Shown here one piece after another: positions 1 to 9,440 of a DNA stretch of 64,000 nt. The notes beneath the pieces are model-generated. The model searched no databases. It had not been told where the DNA came from and saw only the letters and a program-made list of their open reading frames with translations. The stretch spans positions 84,440 to 148,439 of the forward strand of contig NZ_QNRQ01000011.1 in assembly GCF_003315175.1 (NCBI RefSeq), in the 5' to 3' direction. This DNA comes from Eoetvoesiella caeni (GTDB lineage Bacteria > Pseudomonadota > Gammaproteobacteria > Burkholderiales > Burkholderiaceae_B). Numbering within the stretch: position 1 is the stretch's first letter; the number at the start of each line of letters is the position of its first letter. Position numbers and translations under genes: made by a program.

Positions 1-945
1 CTTATCGACCCCAAGATGCTGGAAATGAGCATCTACGAAGGCATTCCGCATCTGTTGGCGCCGGTCGTCACCGACATGCGCCACGCCGCCAATGCACTTA
101 ACTGGTGTGTGGGCGAAATGGAAAAACGCTATCGCCTCATGAGCAAAATGGGGGTGCGCAACCTGGCCGGCTACAACGCCAAGATACGCGATGCGATCAA
201 GCGCGAAGAACCCATCCCCAATCCGTTCTCGCTGACGCCCGACGCACCCGAACCCTTGAGCACCTTGCCTACCATTGTGGTGGTCATCGACGAGCTGGCC
301 GATTTGATGATGGTGGTCGGCAAGAAAATCGAAGAACTCATTGCACGCCTGGCGCAAAAGGCGCGGGCAGCGGGCATTCACCTTATTCTGGCTACCCAGC
401 GGCCCAGCGTGGACGTCATCACCGGCCTGATCAAAGCCAATATTCCAACTCGTATTGCTTTCCAGGTTTCATCCAAGATCGACTCGCGCACCATTCTGGA
501 CCAGATGGGCGCTGAAACCTTGCTGGGCCAGGGCGATATGCTCTATATGCCGCCCGGCACGGGGCTGCCGGTACGCGTACATGGCGCCTTCGTCAGCGAC
601 GAAGAAGTGCACCGTGTCGTCGACTACCTTAAGCAGCAGGGCGAGCCCAATTATGTCGAAGGCCTGCTCGAAGGCGCCCAGGAGGGCGAAACCGGCGACG
701 GCGTAAGCAGTGTCACAGGCTTTGCCGACGCCGAGTCCGACCCCTTGTACGACCAGGCGGTGGAAGTCATCCTGAAAAACCGGCGGGCGTCCATTTCGTC
801 GGTGCAACGCCACTTGCGCATCGGCTATAACCGTGCGGCGCGCTTGCTCGAACAAATGGAGCAGGCCGGCCTGGTGTCGGCCATGCAGTCCAACGGCAAT
901 CGTGAAATCCTGACCCCAGCCGGAGACTCAGCCAGTGCGGATTAA
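1..945 (+). CDS. ftsK: DNA translocase FtsK, C-terminal part (5' end outside window)
   Basis: The reading frame is open from base 1, so only the last 314 residues are visible. FtsK is the septum-localised, hexameric DNA pump that segregates chromosome dimers and activates XerCD at dif. The visible part starts inside the RecA-like motor ([13 protein letters not shown] at the edge) and holds a Walker B segment ([13 protein letters not shown], about residues 91-103 of the fragment) and the [13 protein letters not shown] sensor. It ends in the winged-helix gamma domain that reads KOPS sequences ([11 protein letters not shown] through [21 protein letters not shown]). The end overlaps the lolA start by 11 nt, suggesting translational coupling. 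Family assignment is very secure. The orthologous order ftsK-lolA-rarA-serS is typical of Bordetella-like bacteria. Confidence 0.97.
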   Translation, partial: LIDPKMLEMSIYEGIPHLLAPVVTDMRHAANALNWCVGEMEKRYRLMSKMGVRNLAGYNAKIRDAIKREEPIPNPFSLTPDAPEPLSTLPTIVVVIDELADLMMVVGKKIEELIARLAQKARAAGIHLILATQRPSVDVITGLIKANIPTRIAFQVSSKIDSRTILDQMGAETLLGQGDMLYMPPGTGLPVRVHGAFVSDEEVHRVVDYLKQQGEPNYVEGLLEGAQEGETGDGVSSVTGFADAESDPLYDQAVEVILKNRRASISSVQRHLRIGYNRAARLLEQMEQAGLVSAMQSNGNREILTPAGDSASAD

Positions 946-1555
946 AAACTTAGTGCTTGCCGCCGTGCTTGCGGCCAGTCCCCTGGTTGCGTGGTCGGCC
1001 GACGCCCCGGCGCAGTTGCGCCAGTTCATCGACAAAGTGGCTTCGGCCACCGGCGATTTTACGCAGCAAACCACCGGGCAGGGCCGTAGCAAGCCGCAGC
1101 AGGACGGGCAGTTCGCGTTTCAACGGCCAGGCAAGTTCAGGTGGGACGTCAAGCAGCCGTACGAGCAGCTTGTGGTTTCGGACGGCGCTACCGTCTATCA
1201 GTACGACCCCGACCTGGCCCAGGTAACCCAGCGTACGGTCGATAAGTCCATTGGCGCTTCGCCTGCGGCTATTTTGTTCGGCTCGGGTTCGCTGGACGAG
1301 TCCTTCAATATCAGCGCCTTGCCTGATAACGACGGCCTGCAGTGGTTGCGCGCCAAGCCGCGCAGTTCCGACGCGGGATTCGCCTATGTCGATATCGGCT
1401 TTCGCAACAATTTGCCGGCCCGCCTGCAACTGCTCGATTCGTTCGGCCAGACCACGCGCATCGACTTAAGCAACATCAAGGCAAATCCTTCCTTGCCTGC
1501 GTCCGAGTTCAAGTTCGTTCCACCCAAAGGGGTGGACGTCGTCAAGATGCAATAG
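935..1555 (+). CDS. lolA: Outer-membrane lipoprotein carrier protein LolA
   Basis: LolA is the periplasmic chaperone that takes lipoproteins from the LolCDE transporter and hands them to LolB at the outer membrane. The 206-residue product begins with a Sec signal peptide ([22 protein letters not shown], cut about residue 22). It continues with the LolA beta-barrel, including the conserved [19 protein letters not shown] stretch and the late segment [12 protein letters not shown]. The start is GTG at 935, preceded by GGAGA about nine bases upstream. It lies inside the ftsK 3' end, so the two genes are read together. Length is normal for the family (about 200 residues). No oddities. Confidence 0.95.
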   Translation: MRIKNLVLAAVLAASPLVAWSADAPAQLRQFIDKVASATGDFTQQTTGQGRSKPQQDGQFAFQRPGKFRWDVKQPYEQLVVSDGATVYQYDPDLAQVTQRTVDKSIGASPAAILFGSGSLDESFNISALPDNDGLQWLRAKPRSSDAGFAYVDIGFRNNLPARLQLLDSFGQTTRIDLSNIKANPSLPASEFKFVPPKGVDVVKMQ

Positions 1556-1561
1556 GGCGCT

Positions 1562-2902
1562 GTGCTGAAATCCCAGGACTTGTTTGCCAATTCCGCCGCC
1601 AGCCTGGCCCATACGCCGTTGGCCGAGCGCTTGCGCCCCAGGACACTGGATGATGTCGTTGGCCAGGCCCATTTATTGGGCCCGGGCAAGCCGCTGCGTG
1701 TGGCCTTTGATTCGGGCCGTCCCCATTCCATGATCTTCTGGGGCCCGCCGGGCGTGGGCAAGACAACGCTGGCGCGCCTGATGGCCGATGGCTTTGATGC
1801 CCAGTTCCTGGCCATGTCGGCGGTATTGGGTGGGGTCAAGGACATTCGCGATGCCGTGGTTGCCGCCCAGGTGGCGCAAGGCCAGGGCCGGCGCACCATA
1901 TTGTTCGTCGACGAAGTCCATCGCTTCAACAAGGCCCAGCAAGACGCCTTCCTGCCCTATGTGGAAAGCGGCCTGTTCACCTTCATAGGCGCAACAACCG
2001 AAAACCCCTCGTTTGAAGTCAACTCGGCTTTGCTTTCGCGCGCCCGCGTTTACGTGCTGGAATCCATTTCACAGCAAGATCTTCTTAGCCTGATAGGGCG
2101 GGCAATGGCCATTATCAATGCCCCGGCGCAAGACCAGGGGGCGCCTTTGGTGTTCGACCCGGAGGCGCAGGCGCAATTGGCGGCATGGGCCGATGGCGAT
2201 GCGCGCCGGTTGATCAACGCGGTCGAGGTCGTGGCCGAATCGGCCCGCAATGCGCAGCGCGAACTTATCGATTCCGAGTGGCTGGAAACTTCCTTGTCGC
2301 AGAACTTGCGCCGCTTCGATAAAGGCGGCGATGCCTTTTACGACCAGATCAGCGCCTTGCACAAAGCGGTGCGCGGCTCGGACCCGGATGCTTCCCTGTA
2401 TTGGTTTGCACGCATGCTGGACGGGGGCGTCGACCCGCGCTATCTGTCGCGGCGCATAGTCCGCATGGCGGTCGAGGACATCGGCCTGGCGGATCCGCGC
2501 GCAACCGAACTGGCCTTGAACGGCGCCGATATCTACGAGCGCCTGGGTTCGCCCGAAGGTGAACTGGCGCTGGCGCAAGCCGTGGTGTACTTGGCGTGCG
2601 CCGCCAAATCCAATGCGGTGTATAACGCCTACAAAGCGGCCAAGGCCTATGCGCAGCAGCACGGCAGCGCGCCGGTGCCCATGCACTTGCGCAACGCTCC
2701 GACCAAGCTCATGAAAGAGCTCGGCCATGGCAAGGCATACCGCTATGCGCACGACGAGCCGCATGGTTACGCCGCGGGCGTGCAGTATTTTCCCGATGGG
2801 CTGAGGGCTCAGTTCTACCGCCCGACAGATCGGGGTCTAGAGGGTAAAATCGCCGACAAACTGGCGTTTTTACGCGATCTGGACAAGCAGAACAAATCTT
2901 GA
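1562..2902 (+). CDS. rarA: Replication-associated recombination protein A (RarA/MgsA, AAA+ ATPase)
   Basis: RarA is a clamp-loader-like AAA+ ATPase that acts at stalled replication forks. The 446-residue protein has Walker A (WGPPGVGKTTLARLMA, about residues 60-75), Walker B (ILFVDEVHRFNKAQQDAFLP) and sensor 1 (FIGATTENPSFEVNSALLSR). The C-terminal MgsA tetramerisation region includes the conserved AVRGSDPDASLYWFARML and GGVDPRYLSRRIVRMAVEDIG strings. The start is GTG at 1562, six bases after the lolA stop, with only a weak Shine-Dalgarno sequence, so expression probably depends on lolA translation. Length matches the family. The call is secure from motifs and position. Confidence 0.96.
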   Translation: MLKSQDLFANSAASLAHTPLAERLRPRTLDDVVGQAHLLGPGKPLRVAFDSGRPHSMIFWGPPGVGKTTLARLMADGFDAQFLAMSAVLGGVKDIRDAVVAAQVAQGQGRRTILFVDEVHRFNKAQQDAFLPYVESGLFTFIGATTENPSFEVNSALLSRARVYVLESISQQDLLSLIGRAMAIINAPAQDQGAPLVFDPEAQAQLAAWADGDARRLINAVEVVAESARNAQRELIDSEWLETSLSQNLRRFDKGGDAFYDQISALHKAVRGSDPDASLYWFARMLDGGVDPRYLSRRIVRMAVEDIGLADPRATELALNGADIYERLGSPEGELALAQAVVYLACAAKSNAVYNAYKAAKAYAQQHGSAPVPMHLRNAPTKLMKELGHGKAYRYAHDEPHGYAAGVQYFPDGLRAQFYRPTDRGLEGKIADKLAFLRDLDKQNKS

Positions 2903-2934
2903 CCGCTTATTCTTTCATCTTAATTTTCTGGTAA

Positions 2935-4284
<1,350 letters not shown>

Positions 4285-4316
4285 AAAAACACCGTGCGCC
4301 TGTAGCGTTGCGGTTT

Positions 4317-4342
4317 GCCGCCCGCTAAGGGGCGGCTCTTTT
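4317..4342 (+). terminator. Rho-independent terminator after serS
   Basis: Perfect 7-bp stem GCCGCCC / GGGCGGC with a 6-nt loop, followed by CTCTTTT. It lies 32 bases after the serS stop and ends the rightward lolA-rarA-serS transcription unit before the convergent aminotransferase gene. Confidence 0.85.
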
Positions 4343-4380
4343 GCTTGGCGAATCTGCGGCCAAAGAGCCGCCTGCGCCAG

Positions 4381-5634
4381 CTATTCGGCGGTAAGGGACT
4401 CTGCCTGCGCCTTGCTGTGCTTGTTGCGGTAGTCCTCGAGAAACTTGGCGATGCGGCCAATGGCTTCACGCAAGTCGGGCTCATGCGGCAAAAACACAAT
4501 GCGGAAGTGATCGGGACGCGGCCAGTTGAATCCCGTGCCCTGCACCAGCATCACACGCGTGGCTTCCAGTAGCTGCAGGAAAAACTGGCGGTCGTCCTCG
4601 ATGGGGTAGACCTCGGGGTCGAGCCGCGGAAACATATACAGCGCGGCCTGCGGCTTGACGCAGGTGACACCCGGAATGGCGGTAATCAGTTCGTAGGCCA
4701 GATCGCGTTGATGGCGCAGCCGGCCGCCCTCGCGCACCAGGTCGTTGATGCTTTGGTAGCCGCCCAGCGCAGTCTGGATCGCCCATTGGCCTGGCACGTT
4801 GGCACACAGCCTCATGTTGGCAAGCATGTTCAAGCCTTCGATGTAGTCGCTGGCGGCTTGTTTGTCGCCCGTGACCACCAGCCAGCCTGCGCGGTAGCCG
4901 CAGGCGCGGTAGCTTTTGGAGAGCGAATTGAAGGTCAAGGTCAGTACATCGTTGGACAGACTTGCCATTGCGGTGTGCTTGACGTCGTCGTACAGTACTT
5001 TGTCGTATACCTCGTCGGCCAGAATGACCAGCCCGTGTTTGCGCGCGATGGCAATGATTTCCCGCAGCACATGGTCGGGATAGAGCACGCCCGTTGGGTT
5101 GTTCGGGTTGATGACCACGATTCCCTTGGTGCGCGGCGTTATCTTCGAGCGGATGTCATCCAGGTCGGGAATCCAGCCGTTGGCTTCATCGCACAAGTAG
5201 TGTACGGGTGTGCCGCCCGACAGGCTGGTAACCGCCGTCCACAGCGGATAGTCGGGCGCGGGCAGCAGCAGTTCGTCGCCATCGTCCAGCAAAGCGTTGG
5301 TGGCCATTGCGATCAGGTCGGACGCTCCGTTGCCCAGGTAGACATCTTCCAGCGTCACACCCTGTACGCCCTGGGCCTGGGTGTAATGCATTACTGCTTT
5401 GCGCGCGGCGAAGATGCCCTTGCTGTCCGAATAGCCCGCCGAGTTGGGCAGATTGCGGATCATGTCCTGCTGCACTTCTTCGGGGGCGTCGAAGCCGAAC
5501 ACGGCCAGGTTGCCGATATTGAGCTTGATGAGCTGCTGGCCTTCGTCTTCCATCTGCTTGGCCCTGTCCATGATGGGGCCGCGAATATCGTACAGGACGT
5601 GAGCCAGCTTGCTCGATTTGTTGATGGTTTTCAT
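4381..5634 (-). CDS. alaA: AlaA-type pyridoxal-phosphate aminotransferase (glutamate-pyruvate transaminase family)
   Basis: Fold-type I, PLP-dependent class I/II aminotransferase of 417 residues. It closely follows the AlaA pattern: SSKLAHVLYDIRGP at the N-terminus, LNIGNLAVFGFDAP, YLGNGASDLI, PDYPLWTAVTSLSGG, and NPNNPTGVLYPDHVL. The PLP-lysine motif is FNSLSKSYRACGYRAGW (Lys in SLSK) and the substrate arginine lies in the late HFRIVFLPHE. AlaA makes alanine from pyruvate and glutamate, so this is the likely reaction. The ATG at 5634 was chosen because MKTINKSSKL matches family N-termini, although the bases before it are C/G-rich with no clear Shine-Dalgarno. It is convergent with serS. A TTTTCAT sequence overlaps its start (5628-5634). 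Confidence 0.93.
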   Translation of the reverse strand: MKTINKSSKLAHVLYDIRGPIMDRAKQMEDEGQQLIKLNIGNLAVFGFDAPEEVQQDMIRNLPNSAGYSDSKGIFAARKAVMHYTQAQGVQGVTLEDVYLGNGASDLIAMATNALLDDGDELLLPAPDYPLWTAVTSLSGGTPVHYLCDEANGWIPDLDDIRSKITPRTKGIVVINPNNPTGVLYPDHVLREIIAIARKHGLVILADEVYDKVLYDDVKHTAMASLSNDVLTLTFNSLSKSYRACGYRAGWLVVTGDKQAASDYIEGLNMLANMRLCANVPGQWAIQTALGGYQSINDLVREGGRLRHQRDLAYELITAIPGVTCVKPQAALYMFPRLDPEVYPIEDDRQFFLQLLEATRVMLVQGTGFNWPRPDHFRIVFLPHEPDLREAIGRIAKFLEDYRNKHSKAQAESLTAE

Positions 5635-5823
5635 GGGGGGTATGGGTGGTTTTCTGTGGAAATGTGCGCCTAGAAGCATAGCACTTTGGTGCTTGCGCGG
5701 CTTCAGGGGCAAAAAAGGGCCGATGTCAAGCACTCCATAAACGGCAGCGCATCGGCTGAAGTCTAAGTGTGACAAGGGCTTGGGCGTTTGTGCCAGCTCC
5801 CTGGCCAGTCCGGCTCTTGTAGG

Positions 5824-5849
5824 CCAGGAGCCACATAGGAGCAACGCGG
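5824..5849 (+). repeat. Imperfect 26-bp direct repeat, candidate left attachment or arm site
   Basis: CCAGGAGCCacaTAGGAGC followed by AACGCGG aligns with the bases at 51868-51893, next to the integrase start: about 22 of 26 positions match with no gaps. Both copies contain two AGGAGC hexamers 11 bp apart, one helical turn. It could be part of the att core or an integrase arm-binding site; which one cannot be told from this sequence alone. Confidence 0.45.
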
Positions 5850-5940
5850 TTGCGGGCCTGAGCGTACCCAAGCGGGCCTCTGATGAGGCTTGCTTGAATG
5901 ATATGACAAGGCGCCCGCAAACCATAGCCCTCCCCCAAGA

Positions 5941-5975
5941 CGCGAAAGCGCAGGCCACCGACCTGCGCTTTCGCG
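5941..5975. repeat. Perfect 14-bp inverted repeat
   Basis: Arms CGCGAAAGCGCAGG (5941-5954) and CCTGCGCTTTCGCG (5962-5975) flank a 7-nt loop. No T-run follows on either strand, so this is a weak terminator at best. It may be an element-end structure or a protein-binding site between the alaA promoter region and the defence operon. Confidence 0.6.
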
Positions 5976-6053
5976 GATGCGGCGCAGCGTAACGGTCAAG
6001 GCCCGCTTATCCCACCCCACCAATCCGTCACCAGATCAGTGGGACCATGCTGC

Positions 6054-6100
6054 TTTCAAGATGTCAGAAACTGATGTATCATTTCTCACCTTAAGAGGTG
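6054..6100 (+). promoter_or_regulatory. Putative promoter and operator of the abiE-Hachiman operon
   Basis: TTTCAA (6054-6059) and TATCAT (6077-6082) are 17 bp apart and resemble a weak sigma-70 promoter. The -10 overlaps a palindrome TGATGTATCA (6072-6081) flanked by AGAAA and TTTCT. AbiEi-type antitoxins are known to repress their own promoters at inverted repeats, so this is a plausible operator. AAGAGGTG at 6093-6100 is the Shine-Dalgarno for abiEi. Confidence 0.4.
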
Positions 6101-6104
6101 TCCT

Positions 6105-6701
6105 ATGAACACGCTGCCCGAGACCATCCTGCAACAAGCGCGATCCCTCCCCGAGGGAGGCGTCCTGTCGCCCAAGGAGTTCCTGCACTTGGGAAGCCGA
6201 TCGGCGGTAGATCAGGCGTTCTCTCGATTGGCCAAGGCCGGCAAGCTGCTGCGCGTAGCGCGCGGCGCCTACGCTGCCCCGATTTCCGGTCGCTTCGGTT
6301 CTCGCGCTCCCACTCCCGAGAAGGTCGTCAGGGCGCTGGCCGAGCAGAGCGGCGAGATCGTCGTGCCGCACGGCGCCAGTGCCGCCAATGTCCTGGGCCT
6401 GACGCAGCAGGTTCCCATCCGTGAGGTCTACCTGACCTCCGGCCGGACCCGGAAGTTGAAGCTCGGGCGCTCGGAAGTGCTGGTGAAGCACGCGCCGCGC
6501 TGGATGTTGGCGCTAGGCACGCGGCCGGCAGGCTCGGCCGTGCGCGCACTGGCCTGGATCGGGCCGACGCACGCCGATGAGTCGCTGGCGTCGCTTCGTC
6601 GCACCTTGCCTCGTTCCGAATGGAAGGCACTGACCTTGGCGCGCGCGACGCTACCCGGCTGGATGGCGCAAGCCATCGGCAAGGAAGCCGCTCGTGGCTG
6701 A
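6105..6701 (+). CDS. abiEi: AbiEi-like type IV antitoxin / transcriptional autorepressor (DUF6088 type)
   Basis: The 198-residue protein matches the AbiEi/DUF6088 pattern. It opens with a winged-helix N-terminus (LSPKEFLHLGSRSAVDQAF, then LAKAGKLLRVARGAYAAP). The antitoxin core follows with VVPHGASAANVLGL, PIREVYLTSGRTRKLKLG and HAPRWMLALGTRPAG. In AbiE systems this protein represses the operon and blocks AbiEii toxicity without direct binding of the toxin. Start ATG at 6105 with a good AGAGGTG ribosome site. Its stop overlaps the next gene by 8 nt. It is the first gene of the five-gene rightward defence operon. Confidence 0.88.
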   Translation: MNTLPETILQQARSLPEGGVLSPKEFLHLGSRSAVDQAFSRLAKAGKLLRVARGAYAAPISGRFGSRAPTPEKVVRALAEQSGEIVVPHGASAANVLGLTQQVPIREVYLTSGRTRKLKLGRSEVLVKHAPRWMLALGTRPAGSAVRALAWIGPTHADESLASLRRTLPRSEWKALTLARATLPGWMAQAIGKEAARG

Positions 6702-7764
6702 ATCTTTCTTTGCTCTGAGCAAGAAGGATCAACACGAAGCGCTGGAACACGGGCGCGCTGAAACCGGCCGTCCGGCCCATCTGCTCGAAAAGGACGTGTG
6801 GGTGGTGTGGACGTTGCGCGCCCTGTTCGAGTCGCCGCTGTCAGCCGACCTGACCTTCAAGGGTGGCACGTCACTGTCGAAGGTCTACAAGGTCATCGAC
6901 CGCTTCTCCGAAGACATCGACCTGACCTACGACATCCGCAAGCTGATCCCGGACCTGATCGGCCACGACGGAGAGTTGCCGGCCAGTCGCAGCCAAGCCG
7001 GCAAATGGACGCAGGCCGTGCGGCGTCGGCTACCTGAGTGGATCACGCAGAACGTGCAGCCGGTGATTCAGGCGGCCCTGACGCGCGAGCGTCTGGACGC
7101 CCGACTCGAACTCGGCGGCCAAGAGAACGACAAGCTGTTCCTACACTACCCAGCCCTAGCGCAAGGTACCGGGTATGTGGCACCCGTTGTCACGCTGGAA
7201 TTCGGTGGCCGCGCCACCGGCGAACCGCACGAGGTATTTCAGGTGGCCTGTGATATAGCCGAGCATTTTCCTGGAGTGTCCTTTCCCACTGCCTCGCCTC
7301 TGGTCATGAGCGTCGCGCGCACCTTCTGGGAGAAGGCTACCGCAGCGCATGTGTTCTGCGCGCAGGGCCGCGTCCGCAATGAACGTTACGCGCGGCACTG
7401 GCATGACCTGGTCGCGATCGCACGAAGCGCCCACTTCGCTGCTGTCATGACCGATCGCATGGTGGCAACGGCCGTCGCCCATCACAAGTCGCACTTCTTC
7501 ATTGAGAAGGACACCAACGGCCAAGTCATCGACTATGCAGCAGCGACTACGGGACATCTGAAAATCGTTCCCGAAGGCGAAGCCAAGGCCGCACTCGCAA
7601 AGGACTATGCGGCCATGCTGGCCGACGAAGTGATGGTTGGCAATGCCTTACCTTTTGACGAGTTGCTGAAGATATGCGCCGAACTCGAAGCGAAGATCAA
7701 CAACTCTGTCGTAGACATCGACAATGATGACCAGAACCTAGGTCGTCAACCTTCTCCGCGATAG
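6694..7764 (+). CDS. abiEii: AbiEii/AbiGii-family nucleotidyltransferase toxin
   Basis: The 356-residue protein carries the hallmark DNA polymerase-beta-like nucleotidyltransferase motif of AbiEii: FKGGTSLSKVYKVIDRFSED followed by IDL, i.e. GS-x10-DxD, about residues 56-78. AbiEii homologues arrest growth by modifying tRNA or related targets and abort phage infection. Later segments (LEFGGRATGEPHEVF, TFWEKATAAHVFCAQG, RYARHWHDLVAIA) are typical of the family core. The start is GTG at 6694, inside the end of abiEi, implying coupled translation. Together with AbiEi it forms a type IV toxin-antitoxin pair, here fused transcriptionally to Hachiman genes. Confidence in the family is high; the molecular target is not known. 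Confidence 0.9.
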   Translation: MAESFFALSKKDQHEALEHGRAETGRPAHLLEKDVWVVWTLRALFESPLSADLTFKGGTSLSKVYKVIDRFSEDIDLTYDIRKLIPDLIGHDGELPASRSQAGKWTQAVRRRLPEWITQNVQPVIQAALTRERLDARLELGGQENDKLFLHYPALAQGTGYVAPVVTLEFGGRATGEPHEVFQVACDIAEHFPGVSFPTASPLVMSVARTFWEKATAAHVFCAQGRVRNERYARHWHDLVAIARSAHFAAVMTDRMVATAVAHHKSHFFIEKDTNGQVIDYAAATTGHLKIVPEGEAKAALAKDYAAMLADEVMVGNALPFDELLKICAELEAKINNSVVDIDNDDQNLGRQPSPR

Positions 7765-7769
7765 TACGT

Positions 7770-8642
7770 ATGAGCAACATCCGATCTATCGACATGATGT
7801 TTCTTGACGATGTGTTCGAGATGGGGGGCGGCTATGTCCTCAATTTCTCGGATCGCACCTTCGCGCAGTTCTTCGCCGAAGAACTCAATATCGACATCGA
7901 CGACCCGATCTATGCGCGCAATGGTGGGTCAAAAGCCAAGCGCCTACGCTGCTTCCTTCAAACAGTCGATAAGGCAACTGTCGCCCGAACGCTAAACGCC
8001 CTATGGGTATACCGGGAAGCATTGCGACAACGCTCTGAGCAAGCCGACAAGATTCCGAACGCCCACGGCCGTCTCCTGTCCTTGCTCAATCGGCTTGAAG
8101 GCCGGCCGGAAAATTCCCAAGCGCCCAGTCAAGATCCCGTCCCGGCATTTGATCGCCAGAAGTTGGCCCAGATCAAGAGCAATCTCCTCGCGATGACGTC
8201 GCTGGAGGCTCATGCGCGTGGTTATGCCTTCGAGAAATTCTTGTGTGATTTGTTTGACACCTACGGGTTGGCGGCGCAAGAACCATTTCGTCTGAAGGGT
8301 GAGCAGATCGACGGCAGCTTTCAGTTTGGCAACGAGACCTATCTCGTCGAAGCCAAGTGGCACGGCAAGCCCATCGGTGTCGCCGAGCTTCACACTTTTC
8401 ACGGCAAGATCGAACAGAAGGCCGCCTGGACTAGGGGTCTATTCGTCAGCAACAGCGGTTTCACCGAAGACGGCCTCGCCGCATTCGGTCGTGGCAAGCG
8501 CGTCACCTGCATGGACGGCTATGATCTCTACGAGACCCTGAATCGGGAAATCCCCCTCAACCACGTCCTCGAACGCAAGGTGCGTCGGGCGGCCGAAACC
8601 GGCTCACCCTTTGTACGTGTTCGCGACCTCTTTCCACATTGA
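7770..8642 (+). CDS. Mrr-like PD-(D/E)XK endonuclease with AbiJ-like N-terminal domain
   Basis: 290 residues in two parts. The N-terminal about 80 residues (MGGGYVLNFSDRTFAQFFAE, DIDDPIYARNGGSKAKRLRC, LNALWVYREALRQ) resemble the accessory domain found at the front of AbiJ and other abortive-infection proteins. The C-terminal part is a restriction-type fold: a leading ARGYAFEKFLCDLFDTYGL helix, then GEQIDGSFQFGNETYLVEAKW with the D...E-A-K catalytic signature, and a later GLFVSNSGFTEDGLAAF segment as in Mrr-type proteins. It is soluble, with no transmembrane segments. It sits 5 bp after abiEii and 18 bp before hamA, in the same operon. It may act with AbiE, with Hachiman, or alone. Function is inferred from domains only. 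Confidence 0.75.
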   Translation: MSNIRSIDMMFLDDVFEMGGGYVLNFSDRTFAQFFAEELNIDIDDPIYARNGGSKAKRLRCFLQTVDKATVARTLNALWVYREALRQRSEQADKIPNAHGRLLSLLNRLEGRPENSQAPSQDPVPAFDRQKLAQIKSNLLAMTSLEAHARGYAFEKFLCDLFDTYGLAAQEPFRLKGEQIDGSFQFGNETYLVEAKWHGKPIGVAELHTFHGKIEQKAAWTRGLFVSNSGFTEDGLAAFGRGKRVTCMDGYDLYETLNREIPLNHVLERKVRRAAETGSPFVRVRDLFPH

Positions 8643-8660
8643 TCCGCAAGGGGGGCGAAG

Positions 8661-9440
8661 ATGGCGCAGTTCAATACTTGGTGTAGCTTGACCAATTCGG
8701 CCGTTGGCAACCATGGTCTTTGCGTCCTGACCAGTAATCCAGCAAATCTGGCGAGTGGAATTCAGGCGACGGCGGCGGTCATACCAAACCACTATGCTGC
8801 TGAGGAACAGGTTGCGCGGGCTCTCGCCCGCCTCGGTAAACCGGCCGCAGCCGCGCTGATCCAGGGCAAGTTGCCAACCACCAAGACGATCCGCTCCGGC
8901 GATCTTGGTGAGATCTATGCGACCGAATGGATCGACACGCATAGCGGTGGCTACCGCGCGCCCATCAAACGTCTGCGCTGGAAGGATCATCGCAACATGG
9001 CGATGCGCGGCGACGATGTAATTGGACTTCTCCAAGACCCACAGACCCAACGCCTGTACTTTCTAAAGACTGAGGCTAAGAGCCGTGTCACGCTGACGGC
9101 GCAAGTCCTCGCCGCTGCTCGGGCTGGGCTGGACAAGGATGGCGGGCTCCCCTCCGCTCATGCGCTCTCCTTCATTTCCGCCCGGCTTCTCGAACTGGAC
9201 AACGCTCCACTAGCCGATGCCATCGACGCTGCCCTTCTGAAACATGGCATTCCCGTCGAAAGTGTCCGCCATCTGCTGTTCACCTTTTCTGGCAACACCC
9301 CGGACGCTCTTCTCACCGCATCGTTGCAATCCTATCCGGGAACGATCACACAATGGGGCGTCGGACTGCGCGTCGAGGGACACGCAGCGTTCGTCGGCGC
9401 CGTCTATGATCAGGTGATCGCCAATGCCAACAACGCCTGA
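8661..9440 (+). CDS. hamA: Hachiman defence protein HamA (DUF1837 nuclease)
   Basis: The 259-residue product has the layout of HamA, the effector nuclease of the Hachiman anti-phage system. A GDLGEIYATEWID block (about residues 80-92) is followed by LRWKDHRNMAMRGDDVIGL (about 105-123) and LYFLKTEAKSR (about 132-142). The D119, E138 and K140 positions form a PD-(D/E)XK-type active site. In known Hachiman, HamA is held inactive by the helicase HamB and is released to degrade DNA when HamB senses damaged or invading DNA. A strong GGGGGGCGAAG ribosome site precedes the ATG. Its end overlaps hamB by 17 nt. The paired helicase makes the assignment firm. Confidence 0.86.
   Translation: MAQFNTWCSLTNSAVGNHGLCVLTSNPANLASGIQATAAVIPNHYAAEEQVARALARLGKPAAAALIQGKLPTTKTIRSGDLGEIYATEWIDTHSGGYRAPIKRLRWKDHRNMAMRGDDVIGLLQDPQTQRLYFLKTEAKSRVTLTAQVLAAARAGLDKDGGLPSAHALSFISARLLELDNAPLADAIDAALLKHGIPVESVRHLLFTFSGNTPDALLTASLQSYPGTITQWGVGLRVEGHAAFVGAVYDQVIANANNA

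Larger units (their letters stand above)
5635..6104. other. 470-bp intergenic junction between chromosome and mobile element
   Basis: No convincing gene is seen here. The left part must hold the alaA promoter (leftward). The middle holds one copy of a 26-bp direct repeat that recurs beside the integrase (5824-5849) and a perfect 14-bp inverted repeat (5941-5975). The right part holds the promoter of the abiE operon. The left boundary of the conjugative element must lie in this interval. Confidence 0.7.

Noticed and set aside
4708..5673. 321-codon rightward open frame opposite alaA
   Set aside because: Antisense to a complete aminotransferase with all catalytic motifs; no ribosome site or domain.
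6036..6098. Direct repeat CATGCTG shared by 6045-6051 and the region near 52002
   Set aside because: Seven bases only; expected by chance in regions of this size, weaker than the 26-bp repeat.
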